Part shown: positions 46,922-57,815 of the stretch, in pieces | Layout of the letters: each line of letters starts with the position of its first letter | Numbering within the stretch: the stretch's first letter is position 1 | Assembly: GCF_048569485.1 (NCBI RefSeq) | Contig: NC_134358.1 | Coordinates: 217,282,128-217,346,127, forward strand | Source of the DNA: Anomaloglossus baeobatrachus | Taxonomy: Eukaryota; Chordata; Amphibia; Anura; Aromobatidae | DNA: 64,000 nucleotides | Direction of reading: 5' to 3' | The notes under the pieces: generated by a model | What the model saw: only the letters and a program-made list of their open reading frames with translations | What the model was told of the DNA's origin: nothing | The model's database searches: none | Program-made: the position numbers and the translations under genes

Positions 46922-48202
46922 TTAAAGAAGTGGTTCACCCATATTTATTATTTACTAGATTGATATTATGTTGAGAAACTATGTTTCTGTAACGCCTGCC
47001 TGGATCAACAGACTCAGGTGGGATGTAATGGACATACTAGGGGGAAGCCCTTCACCAAGCAGGACCCCCAGAACCCTGAAACCCTTTAACCCCTATACAG
47101 GGATTTGGAATTACACAGGGCCCTGGAGATCACTACCTGTGGAAGGCTGCAGTCCGATGAGAGTAGTCGTCAGGCAGGGTCAAACCAGGAATAGCAGAAC
47201 AGGGACAGAATCAGCAGGCAAAGATGTAAACAGAAAACGAAGCAGAGGTCAGATCCGGATCGGGCAGCGAGGTACAAAAGCAGCAGGCAGAAGGGTAGTC
47301 AAAAAACACACAGACGTCAGCACACAGGAATCAAAATACAAACAGCACATGAGCCAGGAGTACAGAACTATCTCTGGCAGTGGTCATGTGACAGGAGGGG
47401 GAATAAGAAGGGTGTGGTGTCTTCCCATTGGCTGTAGCTGAACAATGGCAACTTCAGCTGGAGGACACATGCCACCCACAGTCAGCCAGCGGTACTGCAG
47501 ATCCCAAGATAACCCAGCCCAGCGGATGATCTGAGCCTGTGCCCACCGGTGCCGCTGGCATCGACTCCTCTCCCATCACCAGCACCATCCAAGGCAGGAA
47601 CACGGCGTCGCCTGGCGATCGGAGCAGAAATCGCTGGAGCAGACTCCGGCGGTGACGTAACAGTTTCTCTCGAATACCGTATATTGGCAATAGTGCATGT
47701 GAGAGGCGCTATTGCGGACCACTGTTCCCCATCGCCTGACCCCGGGCTCTGTGACCTCGGGGATCCAGTGATGTCATGTCAACTTCCTGATCACGTGACA
47801 TCACCGTGGCCGGCCCCAGTCTCCGTGAGTCACTGGGCTATGGGCGGTGTTTCACAGCTCAGCACAGCCCAGCATCTCTCCTGCTTGCAGCGCTCTTCTG
47901 TGAGGGAGCCGGGAGCTGATGGGCTGTCACGCTGGGCTGTGATGAGCGGTGAAACACCGCCCACAGCCAATCACTCACGGAGACTGCAGCCGGCTATGGT
48001 GATGTCAGGTCAGCAGGAAGTTAACGTGACATCACTGGATCCCTGAGATCATGGAGCCCGAGGGTCAGGCGATTGGGAAGAGCGGTCCGCAATAGCACCA
48101 CTCACAGGCACTATTGCAAACATAAGGTATTTGAGAGAAACATTGTTTCTCAATATAATATCGAACTAGCAAATAATAAATATGGGTGAACCACCCCTTT
48201 AA
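46922..48202. mobile_element. Foldback DNA element with TTAA ends
   Basis: The ends TTAAAGAAGTGGTTCACCC and GGGTGAACCACCCCTTTAA are inverted. The arms stay complementary far inward (ATATTTATTATTT, GAGAAAC.ATGTTTCTCTC, GCCTGACCC, CACCGCCCA and so on), so almost the whole element folds on itself. It contains the insertion at 46988-47662. No coding capacity is present. Confidence 0.75.
46988..47662. mobile_element. 675-bp insertion with TG..CA ends (solo LTR-like, fossil)
   Basis: It begins TGTAACGCCTGCC, ends GGCGGTGACGTAACA, and has GTTTC directly on both sides (46983-46987 and 47663-47667). The opposite arm of the foldback element shows the uninterrupted GTTTCTCTC, confirming the site. TG..CA and a 5-bp duplication favour a solo LTR. 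The short inverted ends leave a DNA element possible. Confidence 0.6.
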
Positions 48203-48608
48203 GGCACCACTCCAGCACTGAAAAAAACCCAAACGCTTGACTGGCGCTTTAACACTATAGGAAATCTCAAAACTATTTCTTATGTTCCTGATTTCCAGCG
48301 CAGATGCCAAATATATTCACAAGGACCCACTCACTGGACAGATGGCAACATTTGTATTGTTTCAGCTGTATACAAAAGTGTAGTCAGCTATGCCAACACT
48401 GCCATAGAGCTATCACATGGTGGGGCCACTCCCATGTACGGCAACCATGGTGCTAGAAAGAGAAATGAGAGTAAGAAAAAAGGGTCTATCCTTTAAAAAG
48501 AGAAATGTATACCTTAAATGTAGGTAAAAACTGGTAGATATTGTAGGACACCGGATAACAGAAATAATACTTGTATATAGTAGAAGATTACTATACAAAA
48601 AAAATAAT
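48203..48608. other. Unassigned stretch
   Basis: I see no supported feature. Confidence 0.35.
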
Positions 48609-48830
48609 ATTGAAAAGAATCTTTCACCAAGATTTTGCTATGTAATCTTCGAGCAGCATGATGTAGAGACAGAGACCCTAATTCCAAGGATGTATCACTT
48701 ACTGGGCTGCTTGCTATAGATTTGATCAAATCACTTTATCATCACCTGATGTCAGGTAGTCCAGCATACTTATGAGCTCTGTATCACACAGCCCCACCAC
48801 TGATAGGCAGCTTTTTGTATATAATATTAG
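48609..48830. repeat. Short dispersed repeat (MITE/SINE-like)
   Basis: GAATCTTTCACCAAGATTTT, ATGTAATCTTCGAGCAGCAT, and CACTTACTGGGCTGCTTGCT form a block I associate from memory with a common anuran dispersed repeat. No second copy lies in the window. Confidence 0.4.
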
Positions 48831-48889
48831 TAAGGGCGCCCTCACACGAACGTACACAGCGGAGGACTGCCTGATATTTTATGGGAGAG

Positions 48890-51800
48890 CACCTAGACCA
48901 GTGTTATGCTATGGGGCCGTGCAGATCTGTGATGTTTTATCAGATAGCACCCGGACCAGTGTTATGCTATGGGGCAGTGCAGATCTGTGATGTTTTATCA
49001 GATAGCACCCGGACCAGTGTTAAACCATCACAGATCTGCACTGTCCCATAGTATAACACTGGCCCGGGTGCTATCTGATAAACCATCACAGATCTGCACT
49101 GTCCCATAGTATAACACTGGCCCGGGTGCTATCTGATAAACCATCACAGATCTGCACTGTCCCATAGTATATCAGATAGCACCCAGACCAGTGTTATACT
49201 ATGGGGCAGTGCAGATCTGTGATGTTTTATTGGATAGCACCCGGACCAGTGTTATGCTACGGGGCAGTGCAGATTTGTGATGTTTTATCAGATAGCACCC
49301 GGACCAGTGTTATGCTATGGGGCCGTGCAGATCTGTGATGTTTTATCAGATAGCACCTGGACCAGTGTTATGCTATGGGGCCGTGCAGATCTGTGATGTT
49401 TTATCAGATAGCACCCGGACCAGTGTTATGCTATGGGGCAGTGCAGATCTGTGATGTTTTATCAGATAGCACCCGGACCAGTGTTATGCTATGGGGCCGT
49501 GCAGATCTGTGATGTTTTATCAGATAGCACCCGGACCAGTGTTTTGCTATGGGGCCGTGCAGATCTGTGATGTTTTATCAGATAGCACCCGGACCAGTGT
49601 TATGCTATGGGGCAGTGCAGATCTGTGATGTTTTATCAGATAGCACCCGGACCAGTGTTATGCTATGGGGCCGTGCAGATCTGTGATGTTTTATCAGATA
49701 GCACCCGGACCAGTGTTATGCTATGGGGCCGTGCAGATCTGTGATGTTTTATCAGATAGCACCCGGACCAGTGTTATGCTATGGGCCCGTGCAGATCTGT
49801 GATGTTTTATCAGATAGCACCCGGACCAGTGTTATACTATGGGGCAGTGCAGATCTGTGATGTTCTATCAGATAGCACCTGACCAGTGTTATACTATGGG
49901 GCAGTGCAGATCTGTGATGGTTTATCAGATAGCACCTGACCAGTGTTATACTATGGGACAGTGCAGATCTGTGATGGCTTATCAGATAGCACACAGACCA
50001 GTGTTATGCTACGGGGCAGTGCAGATCTGTGATGTTTTATTGGATAGCACCCGGACCAGTGTTATGCTACGGGGCAGTGCAGATCTGTGATGTTTTATTG
50101 GATAGCACCCAGACCAGTGTTATGCTATGGGGCAGAGCAGATCTGTGATGTTTTATTGGATAGCACCCGGACCAGTGTTATGCTATGGGGCAGTGCAGAT
50201 CTGTGATGTTTTATCGGATAGCACCCGGACCAGTGTTATGCTATGGGGCAGTGCAGATCTGTGATGTTCTATCAGATAGCACCCAGACCAGTGTTATGCT
50301 ATGGGGCAGTGCAGATCTGTGATGTTTTATTGCATCGCACCCGGACCAGTGTTATGCTATGGGGCAGTGCAGATCTGTGATGTTTTATTGCATAGCACCT
50401 GGACCAGTGTTATGCTATGGGGCAGAGCAGATCTGTGATATTCTATCGGATAGCACCCGGGCCAGTGTTAAACCATCACAGATCTGCACTGTCCCATAGT
50501 ATAACACTGGCCCGGGTGCTATCTGATAAACCATCACAGATCTGCACTGTCCCATAGTATATCAGATAGCACCCGGAGCAGTGTTATACTATGGGACAGT
50601 GCAGATCTGTGATGGTTTAACACTGGCCCGGGTGCTATCTGATAAAACATCACAGATCTGCACTGTCCCATAGTATATCAGATAGCACCCGGACCAGTGT
50701 TATGCTATGGGGCAGTGCAGATCTGTGATGTTTTATTGGATAGCACCCGGACCAGTGTTATGCTACGGGGCAGGGCAGATCTGTGATGTTTTATTGGATA
50801 GCACCTGGACCAGTGTTATGCTATGAGGCAGTGCAGATCTGTGATGTTTTATTGGATAGCACCCGGACCAGTGTTATACTATGGGGCAGTGCAGATCTGT
50901 GATGTTCTATCAGATAGCACCCAGACCAATGTTATGCTATGGGGCAGTGCAGATCTGTGATGTTTTATTGCATAGCACCCGGACCAGTGTTATGCTATGG
51001 GGCAGTGCAGATCTGTGATGTTTTATTGCATAGCACCCGGACCAGTGTTATGCTATGGGGCAGTGCAGATCTGTGATGTTTTATTGCATAGCACCTGGAC
51101 CAGTGTTATGCTATGGGGCAGAGCAGATCTGTGATATTCTATCGGATAGCACCCGGGCCAGTGTTAAACCATCACAGATCTGCACTGTCCCATAGTATAT
51201 CAGATAGCACCCGGAGCAGTGTTATACTATGGGACAGTGCAGATCTGTGATGGTTTAACACTGGCCCGGGTGCTATCTGATAAACCATCACAGATCTGCA
51301 CTGTCCCATAGTATATCAGATAGCACCCGGACCAGTGTTATGCTATGGGGCAGTGCAGATCTGTGATGTTTTATTGGATAGCACCCGGACCAGTGTTATA
51401 CTATGGGGCAGTGCAGATCTGTGATGTTCTATCAGATAGCACCCGGACCAGTGTTATGCTACGGGGCAGTGCAGATCTGTGATGTTTTATTGGATAGCAC
51501 CCAGACCAGTGTTATGCTATGAGGCAGTGCAGATCTGTGATGTTTTATTGGATAGCACCCGGACCAGTGTTATACTATGGGGCAGTGCAGATCTGTGATG
51601 TTCTATCAGATAGCACCCAGACCAATGTTATGCTATGGGGCAGTGCAGATCTGTGATGTTTTATTGCATAGCACCTGGACCAGTGTTATGCTATGGGGCA
51701 GTGCAGATCTGTGATGTTTTATTGCATAGCACCCGGACCAGTGTTATGCTATGGGGCAGTGCAGATCTGTGATGTTTTATTGCATAGCACCTGGACCAGT

Positions 51801-52790
51801 GTTATGCTATGGGGCAGAGCAGATCTGTGATATTCTATCGGATAGCACCCGGGCCAGTGTTAAACCATCACAGATCTGCACTGTCCCATAGTATATCAGA
51901 TAGCACCCGGAGCAGTGTTATACTATGGGACAGTGCAGATCTGTGATGGTTTAACACTGGCCCGGGTGCTATCTGATAAACCATCACAGATCTGCACTGT
52001 CCCATAGTATATCAGATAGCACCCGGACCAGTGTTATGCTATGGGACAGTGCAGATCTGTGATGTTTTATTGGATAGCACCCGGACCAGTGTTATGCTAT
52101 GGGGCAGTGCAGATCTGTGATGTTTTATCAGATAGCACCCGGACCAGTGTTATACTATGGGGCAGTGCAGATCTGTGATGTTCTATCAGATAGCACACAG
52201 ACCAGTGTTATGCTATGGGGCAGTGCAGATCTGTGATGTTTTATTGGATAGCACCCGGACCAGTGTTATGCTATGGGACAGTGCAGATCTGTGATGTTTT
52301 ATTGGATAGCACCCGGACCAGTGTTATACTATGGGGCAGTGCAGATCTGTGATGTTTTATCAGATAGCACCCGGACCAGTGTTATACTATGGGGCAGTGC
52401 AGATCTGTGATGTTTTATTGGATAGCACCCGGACCAGTGTTATGCTATGGGACAGTGCAGATCTGTGATGTTTTATTGGATAGCACCCGGACCAGTGTTA
52501 TGCTATGGGGCAGTGCAGATCTGTGATGTTTTATCAGATAGCACCCGGACCAGTGTTATACTATGGGGCAGTGCAGATCTGTGATGTTCTATCAGATAGC
52601 ACACAGACCAGTGTTATGCTATGGGGCAGTGGAGATCTGTGATGTTTTATTGGATAGCACCCGGACCAGTGTTATGCTATGGGGCAGTGCAGATCTGCAA
52701 TGTTTTATTGGATAGTACACAAACCAGTGTTATACTATGGGGCAGTGCAGATCTGTGATAGAACATCGGATAGCACCTGGACCAGTGTTA
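48890..52790. repeat. 58-bp satellite with inverted blocks and a 696-bp higher-order period
   Basis: The monomer is 58 bp (GTGCAGATCTGTGATG, TTTTATCAGATAGCACCCGG, ACCAGTGTTATGCTATGGGG, CA), about 67 copies. Most are in one orientation, but blocks of reverse-complement monomers occur near 49017-49175, 50465-50670, 51161-51310 and 51857-52010. The last three begin exactly 696 bp apart (50465, 51161, 51857), that is 12 monomers, giving a higher-order repeat. Variant classes (TTATTGGATAG, TTATTGCATAG, CTATCAGATAG) follow the same long period. The array stops abruptly at 52790, where a transposon begins. Open frames across it are not genes. Confidence 0.95.
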
Positions 52791-54721
52791 GGCTGGAGTC
52801 ACACTTGCGATTGAAAAATCGGTCCGATTCTCATGCCTGAGAGTAGGATGAGCTCTGTCCGAGTGTTGAGTCGTGTGCAATGCAATTGCAATGTGAGTAT
52901 TCAATCTGTATGTGATCCATTTTTTTCTCAGCAGCTATTAGTCATTACAGTCATGTACAGGAGCATAGAGGGTATGTGCGTACGTTGCATTCTGTGCAGT
53001 GTGAAAAAGAACACAACTTCAGAACTGTAAACACTGCGTTTGTAAAAAAAAAATGCATCCAAAACGCATGCATTTTGGATGCATTTTCCATGCATTTTGC
53101 ATGCGTTTTGGATGTATTTTTTGACAGTGCGGTCCCACGGCATTTGAGCTCTGCTACATGCCCGCTGACAGCAGACAGAGTCGCGCGATGAGAATGAACT
53201 CGGATAAACTTCACCCGACTTCATTGTCATGCCGCGGCTCTGTCTGTGTGTCACGTCCTGATTAGTGGTCACCCGTGAAGGACTCAACGGTGACCGGTAA
53301 TCCCCTAAGTGACTGAAGTGAGCAGAGCAATCAGTGCTGCTGTCACTCAGGTTACCCGTGGCCAGCTGGAGTCCTCCACCCGAGACTGCAACTCGCCTGT
53401 GACATCATCGTTGATCGCGCAGCTCACTTCAGTCACTCGGGTGACTTGCTGTCACAGTTGGAGGATCTAGTGGTGGCCGCGGGTAACCTGACTGATGTCA
53501 TTGCTGATCGTGCGGCTCACTTCAGTTGCTGAGTGGAGATGACAGAGAGACCACTCCTGTCAGCTTCATGTAGCTGAGAGAGCTGAGAGCGTTGTGGGAT
53601 GTTGTGTGGATTACGCCGGACCTGGATGGGTATTTTGGGGTTAATAAAGTGGTGAACGAGGGTGGGGGGGTTTTTGTCTTTTATTCCAAATAATTTTTTT
53701 TTTCGGGTGTATGTGTTTCAAATAAAGGATTTTTTGGTGTATGTCTTTATTTTCTTTAACTTACAGGTTAATCATGGAAGGTATCTCGGGGAGACACCTG
53801 CCATGATTAACCTAGGACTTATTGGCAGCTATGGGCTGCTGCCATTAACTACTTATTATTATAATTAACTCCTCAATTGCCACCGCACCAGGGCAATTCG
53901 GGATGAGCCGGGTACAGTCCCGGGACTGTCGCATCTAATGGATGCGGCAATTCCGGGCGGCTGCTGGCTGATATTGTTAGGGTGGGGGGCTCCCCATAAC
54001 GTGGGGCTCCCCATCCTGAGAATACCAGCGTCCAGCAGTATGGCTTTACCCTGGCTGGTATGAAATTTGGGGGGAACCGCACGCCATTTTTTTAAAATTA
54101 TTTATTTATTTAATTTGCTGCACGATATAGACCCGCCCACTGGCAGCTGTGATTGGTTGCAGTGAGACAGCTGTCACTCAACGTGGGGGTGTGTCTGACT
54201 GCAACCAATCATAGGCGCCAGTGGGCGGGGAAAGTAGTGAATACTAGATGGAATAATGAGGAAAAGCCGTCGGAGCTTTGTGACAGCCGTGCAGCACCAC
54301 GCCGGTGATCGGGGATCGGTGAGTATGAGAGAGGGGGTGGGAGGGAGAGGCCGTCAGAGAGACACAGAGAGAGGAAGAGACAGAGAGAGAGATTGACTGA
54401 CATCGACAGACCTCACTCATTTCCAGTGTTTTCTGCAACATGCGATAAATGTATTTAGAAAAACGCTTGTCACTAGGATGGTGTGTGTGCCGTCCGTGTG
54501 ACATCCGTTTTTTTTTCACGCACCCATAGACTTGCATTGGAGTGACTTGCACTTGAAACTCACCCAAACGCAGCATGCTGTGATTTTTTTCTCAGTCCGA
54601 TTTGGACTGAGAAAAAAAATAACAGATGGGAGCTGCCTCACTGATTAACATGGGTCCGAGTGCAATGCGAGAATTTCTCACATTACACTACTGCGAGTTA
54701 ATCGCAAGTGTGAAGCCGGCC
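52791..54721 (+). mobile_element. 1.9-kb non-autonomous DNA transposon, copy 1
   Basis: Inverted ends GGCTGGAGTCACACTTGCGA and TCGCAAGTGTGAAGCCGGCC flank the unit. TTA precedes and ATA follows, possibly a decayed TWA duplication, which with GGC-type ends suggests PIF/Harbinger. Internal order: A (53160-53330, TTCACCCGACTTCATTGTCA), B, C (TTAATCATGG palindrome), D (53868-54120), E (CAACCAATCATAGG), F (CCGGTGATCGGGGATCGG), G (54400-54720). The second copy at 60170-62062 has A and G in place but B-F reversed. No transposase is seen. It abuts and probably truncates the 58-bp satellite. Confidence 0.78.
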
Positions 54722-55114
54722 ATAAGTACAGACTCGCTGCCTGCTACGTAAGGCAAAAAATGGCCGAGACTCAACAATGCAAGTCTATTAGTGTGAGAAA
54801 AAAAATGGATGTCACTCGGACAGTCTGTGGGAAGTGCGATATATGGATACAGCGCAGATCTGGAGCATAAATGATTGTATATGGATGATGGCAGCGTAAT
54901 CTCACACTGGCCGCGCATGGGGAGAATGGACGCCACTGCTCACTGCTCACTGCTCGGGAAGAGGTTACATCTAATACAGAATTACATGTAATAATACAAT
55001 AAACACTGCAGCCAGTGATAAGCAGTGTAATAACACTCCACTATTAGTAATGCCACTGACACAGGGACAACCCCACAGGCACAGATGGCACCGATGTCCA
55101 CCCGCCGACCAAAT
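54722..55114. other. Unassigned stretch upstream of DCDC2
   Basis: TGCAAGTCTATTAGTGTGAG and ATGGATGTCACTCGGACAG recall ends of non-autonomous DNA elements. No gene is supported. Confidence 0.4.
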
Positions 55115-55545
55115 CCACACCACACACGGGCTCCACACCACACACGGGCTCCACACCATACACGGGCTCCACGCCACACACGGGCTCCACACCACACACG
55201 GGCTCCACACCACACACGGGCTCCACACCACACACGGGCTCCACACCACACACGGGCTCCACACCATACACGGGCTCCACACCATACACGGGCTCCACAC
55301 CATACACGGGCTCCACACCACACACGGGCTCCACACCACACACGGGTGCCGACTCCACACCACACACGGGCTCCACACCATACACGGGCTCCACACCACA
55401 CACGGGCTCCACACCATACACGGGCTCCACACCACACACGGGTGCCGGCTCCAAATCATACACGGGCTCCACACCACACACGGGTGCCGGCTCCAAATCA
55501 TACACGGGCTCCACACCACACACGGTGCCGGCTCCACACCATACA
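55115..55545 (+). repeat. 18-bp minisatellite, CACACGGGCTCCACACCA unit
   Basis: About 24 copies of an 18-bp unit, with a few GTGCCGGCTCC variants near the right end. Open frames in all six phases (up to 258 codons on the minus strand) are due to the unit length. It ends about 60 bp before the X-box of the DCDC2 promoter region. Confidence 0.95.
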
Positions 55546-55549
55546 CCGG

Positions 55550-55859
55550 TGCCGGCACACTGTGGGGCGTGACAAGAGCACACCACGTGGTCAGACCTGT
55601 GTGGTTGCCCTGGCGACCACGTGAAGCATCACGAAACAGCGAAGTGTGGCGATGTGGGAGGGAGGTGGCGGCCCCCGGGTATAACAGGTGTGGGAGGAGG
55701 AGGCGCAGCAGGCACCGGGCAGTGTGTGGCAGGGAGGCTGGCATCAATGGGCACGTGTCTGTAGTGATGTGAAGTTATTTGGCAGAGGTCACACAGCAGC
55801 GCGGGCACATGCAGGACGGCTCCCCTGTACTGCCAGCTCTGTCCCCCTCACCTCCAGGC
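55550..55859 (+). promoter_or_regulatory. DCDC2: Probable DCDC2 promoter / 5' UTR, GC-rich
   Basis: GC- and CpG-richer than the surroundings and directly upstream of the first coding exon. It contains the X-box at 55604-55617 and no clear TATA box, as usual for ciliary housekeeping-type promoters. I cannot place the transcription start. Upstream ATGs occur (for example 55809, in frame but in a poor context). Confidence 0.6.
55604..55617 (+). promoter_or_regulatory. X-box (RFX-binding motif)
   Basis: GTTGCCCTGGCGAC matches the palindromic X-box pattern RYYNYY-N2-RRNRAC at every specified position; the usual AT spacer is CT here. RFX factors use this motif to switch on cilium genes, and DCDC2 is a ciliary protein, so site and gene agree. 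It lies 243 bp upstream of the ATG at 55860, a typical distance. Binding is inferred, not shown. Confidence 0.65.
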
Positions 55860-56173
55860 ATGCAGCCGGCGCCTATGGCAGCCAATGGGGGGCGCAGTCT
55901 AGCCCCCCTGGCCCAGCAGCCTGCGGTGAAGGCGGTGCACGTGTACCGGAATGGGGACCCCTTCTACCGCGGCCGCCGCATGCTCATCCACGAGAAGAGA
56001 GTGGGCACCTTCGATATCTTCCTGAAGGACGTCACCGGCAGAGTGCAGGCGCCATTCGGGGCAGTGCGGAACATCTACACCCCACGGAGCGGCCACCGGG
56101 TCACCTCCCTGGAGGATCTGCAGCCCGGAGAGTGCTACGTGGCCGGAGGGAAGGAGACCTTCAAGAAGCTGGA
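55860..56173 (+). CDS. DCDC2: Doublecortin domain-containing protein 2, exon 1 (N-terminal DCX domain)
   Basis: The exon codes for a short N-terminal tail and then a doublecortin domain: VYRNGDPFYRGRRMLIHEK, TFDIFLKDVTGRVQAPFGAV, RNIYTPRSGHRV, GECYVAGGKETFKKL. This matches the first DCX domain of vertebrate DCDC2 nearly residue for residue from memory (NGDPFY, VTGxVQAPFGAVRNIYTPR, YVAGG..xFKKL) and better than DCDC2B or DCDC2C. DCX domains bind microtubules; DCDC2 acts at the ciliary axoneme and in neuronal migration. The exon ends in codon phase 2 at a GA|GTAAGT donor (56174), where the mammalian first exon also ends. Start choice: ATG 55860 has G at -3; ATG 55875 has G at +4 and gives a length nearer the human one; ATG 55809 has a weak context. 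Exon 2 with the second DCX domain is not in the window. Confidence 0.92.
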
Positions 56174-56179
56174 GTAAGT
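56174..56179 (+). promoter_or_regulatory. DCDC2: Splice donor of DCDC2 exon 1
   Basis: GTAAGT follows CTGGA and is a full-consensus donor. Without splicing, the frame stops at TAA 56175-56177, inside the donor, which supports the exon end. Confidence 0.88.
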
Positions 56180-56185
56180 GTCCTA

Positions 56186-57592
56186 CAGCCAGCAGGGGAA
56201 GGGGCAGTACTGGACAGCCAGCAGGGGAAGGGGCAGTACTGGTCAGCCAGCAGGGGAAGGGGCAGTACTGGACAGCCAGCAGGGGAAGGGGCAGTACTGG
56301 ACAGCCAGCAGGGGGAAGGGGCAGTACTGGACAGCCAGCAGGGGAAGGGGCAGTACTGGACAGCCAGCAGGGGAAGGGGCAGTACTGGACAGCCAGCAGG
56401 GGAAGGGGCAGTACTGGACAGCCAGCAGGGGGAAGGGGCAGTACTGGTCAGCCAGCAGGGGGAAGGGGCAGTAATGGACAGCCAGCAGGGGGAAGGGGCA
56501 GTAATGGACAGCCAGCAGGGGGAAGGGGCAGTACTGGACAGCCAGCAGGGGGAAGGGGCAGTAATGGACAGCCAGCAGGGGGAAGGGGCAGTACTGGACA
56601 GCCAGCAGGGGGAAGGGGCAGTACTGGTCAGCCAGCAGGGGGAAGGGGCAGTACTGGTCAGCCAGCAGGGGAAGGGGCAGTACTGGTCAGCCAGCAGGGG
56701 AAGGGGCAGTACTGGACAGCCAGCAGGGGGAAGGGGCAGTACTGGTCAGCCAGCAGGGGAAGGGGCAGTAATGGACAGCCAGCAGGGGAAGGGGCAGTAC
56801 TGGACAGCCAGCAGGGGAAGGGGCAGTACTGGTCAGCCAGCAGGGGAAGGGGCAGTACTGGACAGCCAGCAGGGGAAGGGGCAGTACTGGTCAGCCAGCA
56901 GAGGGAAGGGGCAGTACTGGTCAGCCAGCAGGGGGAAGGGGCAGTACTGGTCAGCCAGCAGGGGAAGGGGCAGTACTGGTCAGCCAGCAGGGGGAAGGGG
57001 CAGTAATGGACAGCCAGCAGGGGGAAGGGGCAGTACTGGACAGCCAGCAGGGGGAAGGGGCAGTAATGGACAGCCAGCAGGGGGAAGGGGCAGTACTGGT
57101 CAGCCAGCAGGGGAAGGGGCAGTACTGGACAGCCAGCAGGGGAAGGGGCAGTACTGGACAGCCAGCAGGGGAAGGGGCAGTACTGGACAGCCAGCAGGGG
57201 AAGGGGCAGTACTGGTCAGCCAGCAGGGAGAAGGGGCAGTACTGGTCAGCCAGCAGGGGGAAGGGGCAGTACTGGACAGCCAGCAGGGGAAGGGGCAGTA
57301 CTGGTCAGCCAGCAGGGGGAAGGGGCAGTAATGGACAGCCAGCAGGGGGAAGGGGCAGTACTGGTCAGCCAGCAGGGGAAGGGGCAGTACTGGACAGCCA
57401 GCAGGGGAAGGGGCAGTACTGGACAGCCAGCAGGGGAAGGGGCAGTACTGGACAGCCAGCAGGGGAAGGGGCAGTACTGGTCAGCCAGCAGGGGGAAGGG
57501 GCAGTACTGGTCAGCCAGCAGGGGAAGGGGCAGTACTGGACAGCCAGCAGGGGAAGGGGCAGTACTGGACAGCCAGCAGGGGGAAGGGGCAG
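56186..57592 (+). repeat. 29/30-bp G-rich minisatellite at the start of DCDC2 intron 1
   Basis: About 48 copies of CAGCCAGCAGGGGAAGGGGC plus AGTACTGGA, in 29-bp (GGGG) and 30-bp (GGGGG) forms, with further alleles at the last bases (ACTGGA, ACTGGT, AATGGA). The first unit starts 12 bp after the donor GT. The + (non-template) strand is G-rich with GGGGAAGGGG in every unit. The 30-bp form contains CCAGCAGGGGGAAGG, close to a CTCF core. A frame of up to 547 codons running from upstream through the array (55688-57331) is a composition effect. Confidence 0.96.
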
Positions 57593-57815
57593 AGGGGCAG
57601 TAATGTATGGTGTGTGGCAGAGGGGCAGTAATGTATGGTGTGTGGCAGAGGGGCAGTAATGTATGGTGTGTGGCAGAGGGGCAGTAATGTATGGTGTGTG
57701 GCAGAGGGGCAGTAATGTATGGTGTGTGGCAGAGGGGCAGTAATGTATGGTGTGTGGCAGAGGGGCAGTAATGTATGGTGTGTGGCAGAGGGGCAGTAAT
57801 GTATGGTGTGTGGCA
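57593..57815 (+). repeat. 28-bp minisatellite, GGGGCAGTAATGTATGGTGT unit
   Basis: Eight near-identical 28-bp units (GGGGCAGTAATGTATGGTGT plus GTGGCAGA) directly follow the 29/30-bp array. The shared GGGGCAGTAATG suggests the second array arose from the edge of the first. Confidence 0.94.

Noticed and set aside
48890-52790. CRISPR-like array (regular repeats)
   Set aside because: The units are contiguous 58-bp repeats without unique spacers, partly inverted, in a vertebrate-type context.
54971-55747. 258-codon minus-strand and 240-codon + strand frames
   Set aside because: They are products of the 18-bp minisatellite, which is open in every phase on both strands.
55779-55859. Upstream extension of the DCDC2 frame to 55779
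   Set aside because: The extension begins with TTG, not ATG. The first in-frame ATG (55809) has a poor context, and the extra residues have no counterpart that I recall in DCDC2.
55688-57331. 547-codon frame through the DCDC2 region and the minisatellite
   Set aside because: It is in a different frame from the DCX-domain coding sequence and most of its length is the 29/30-bp repeat.
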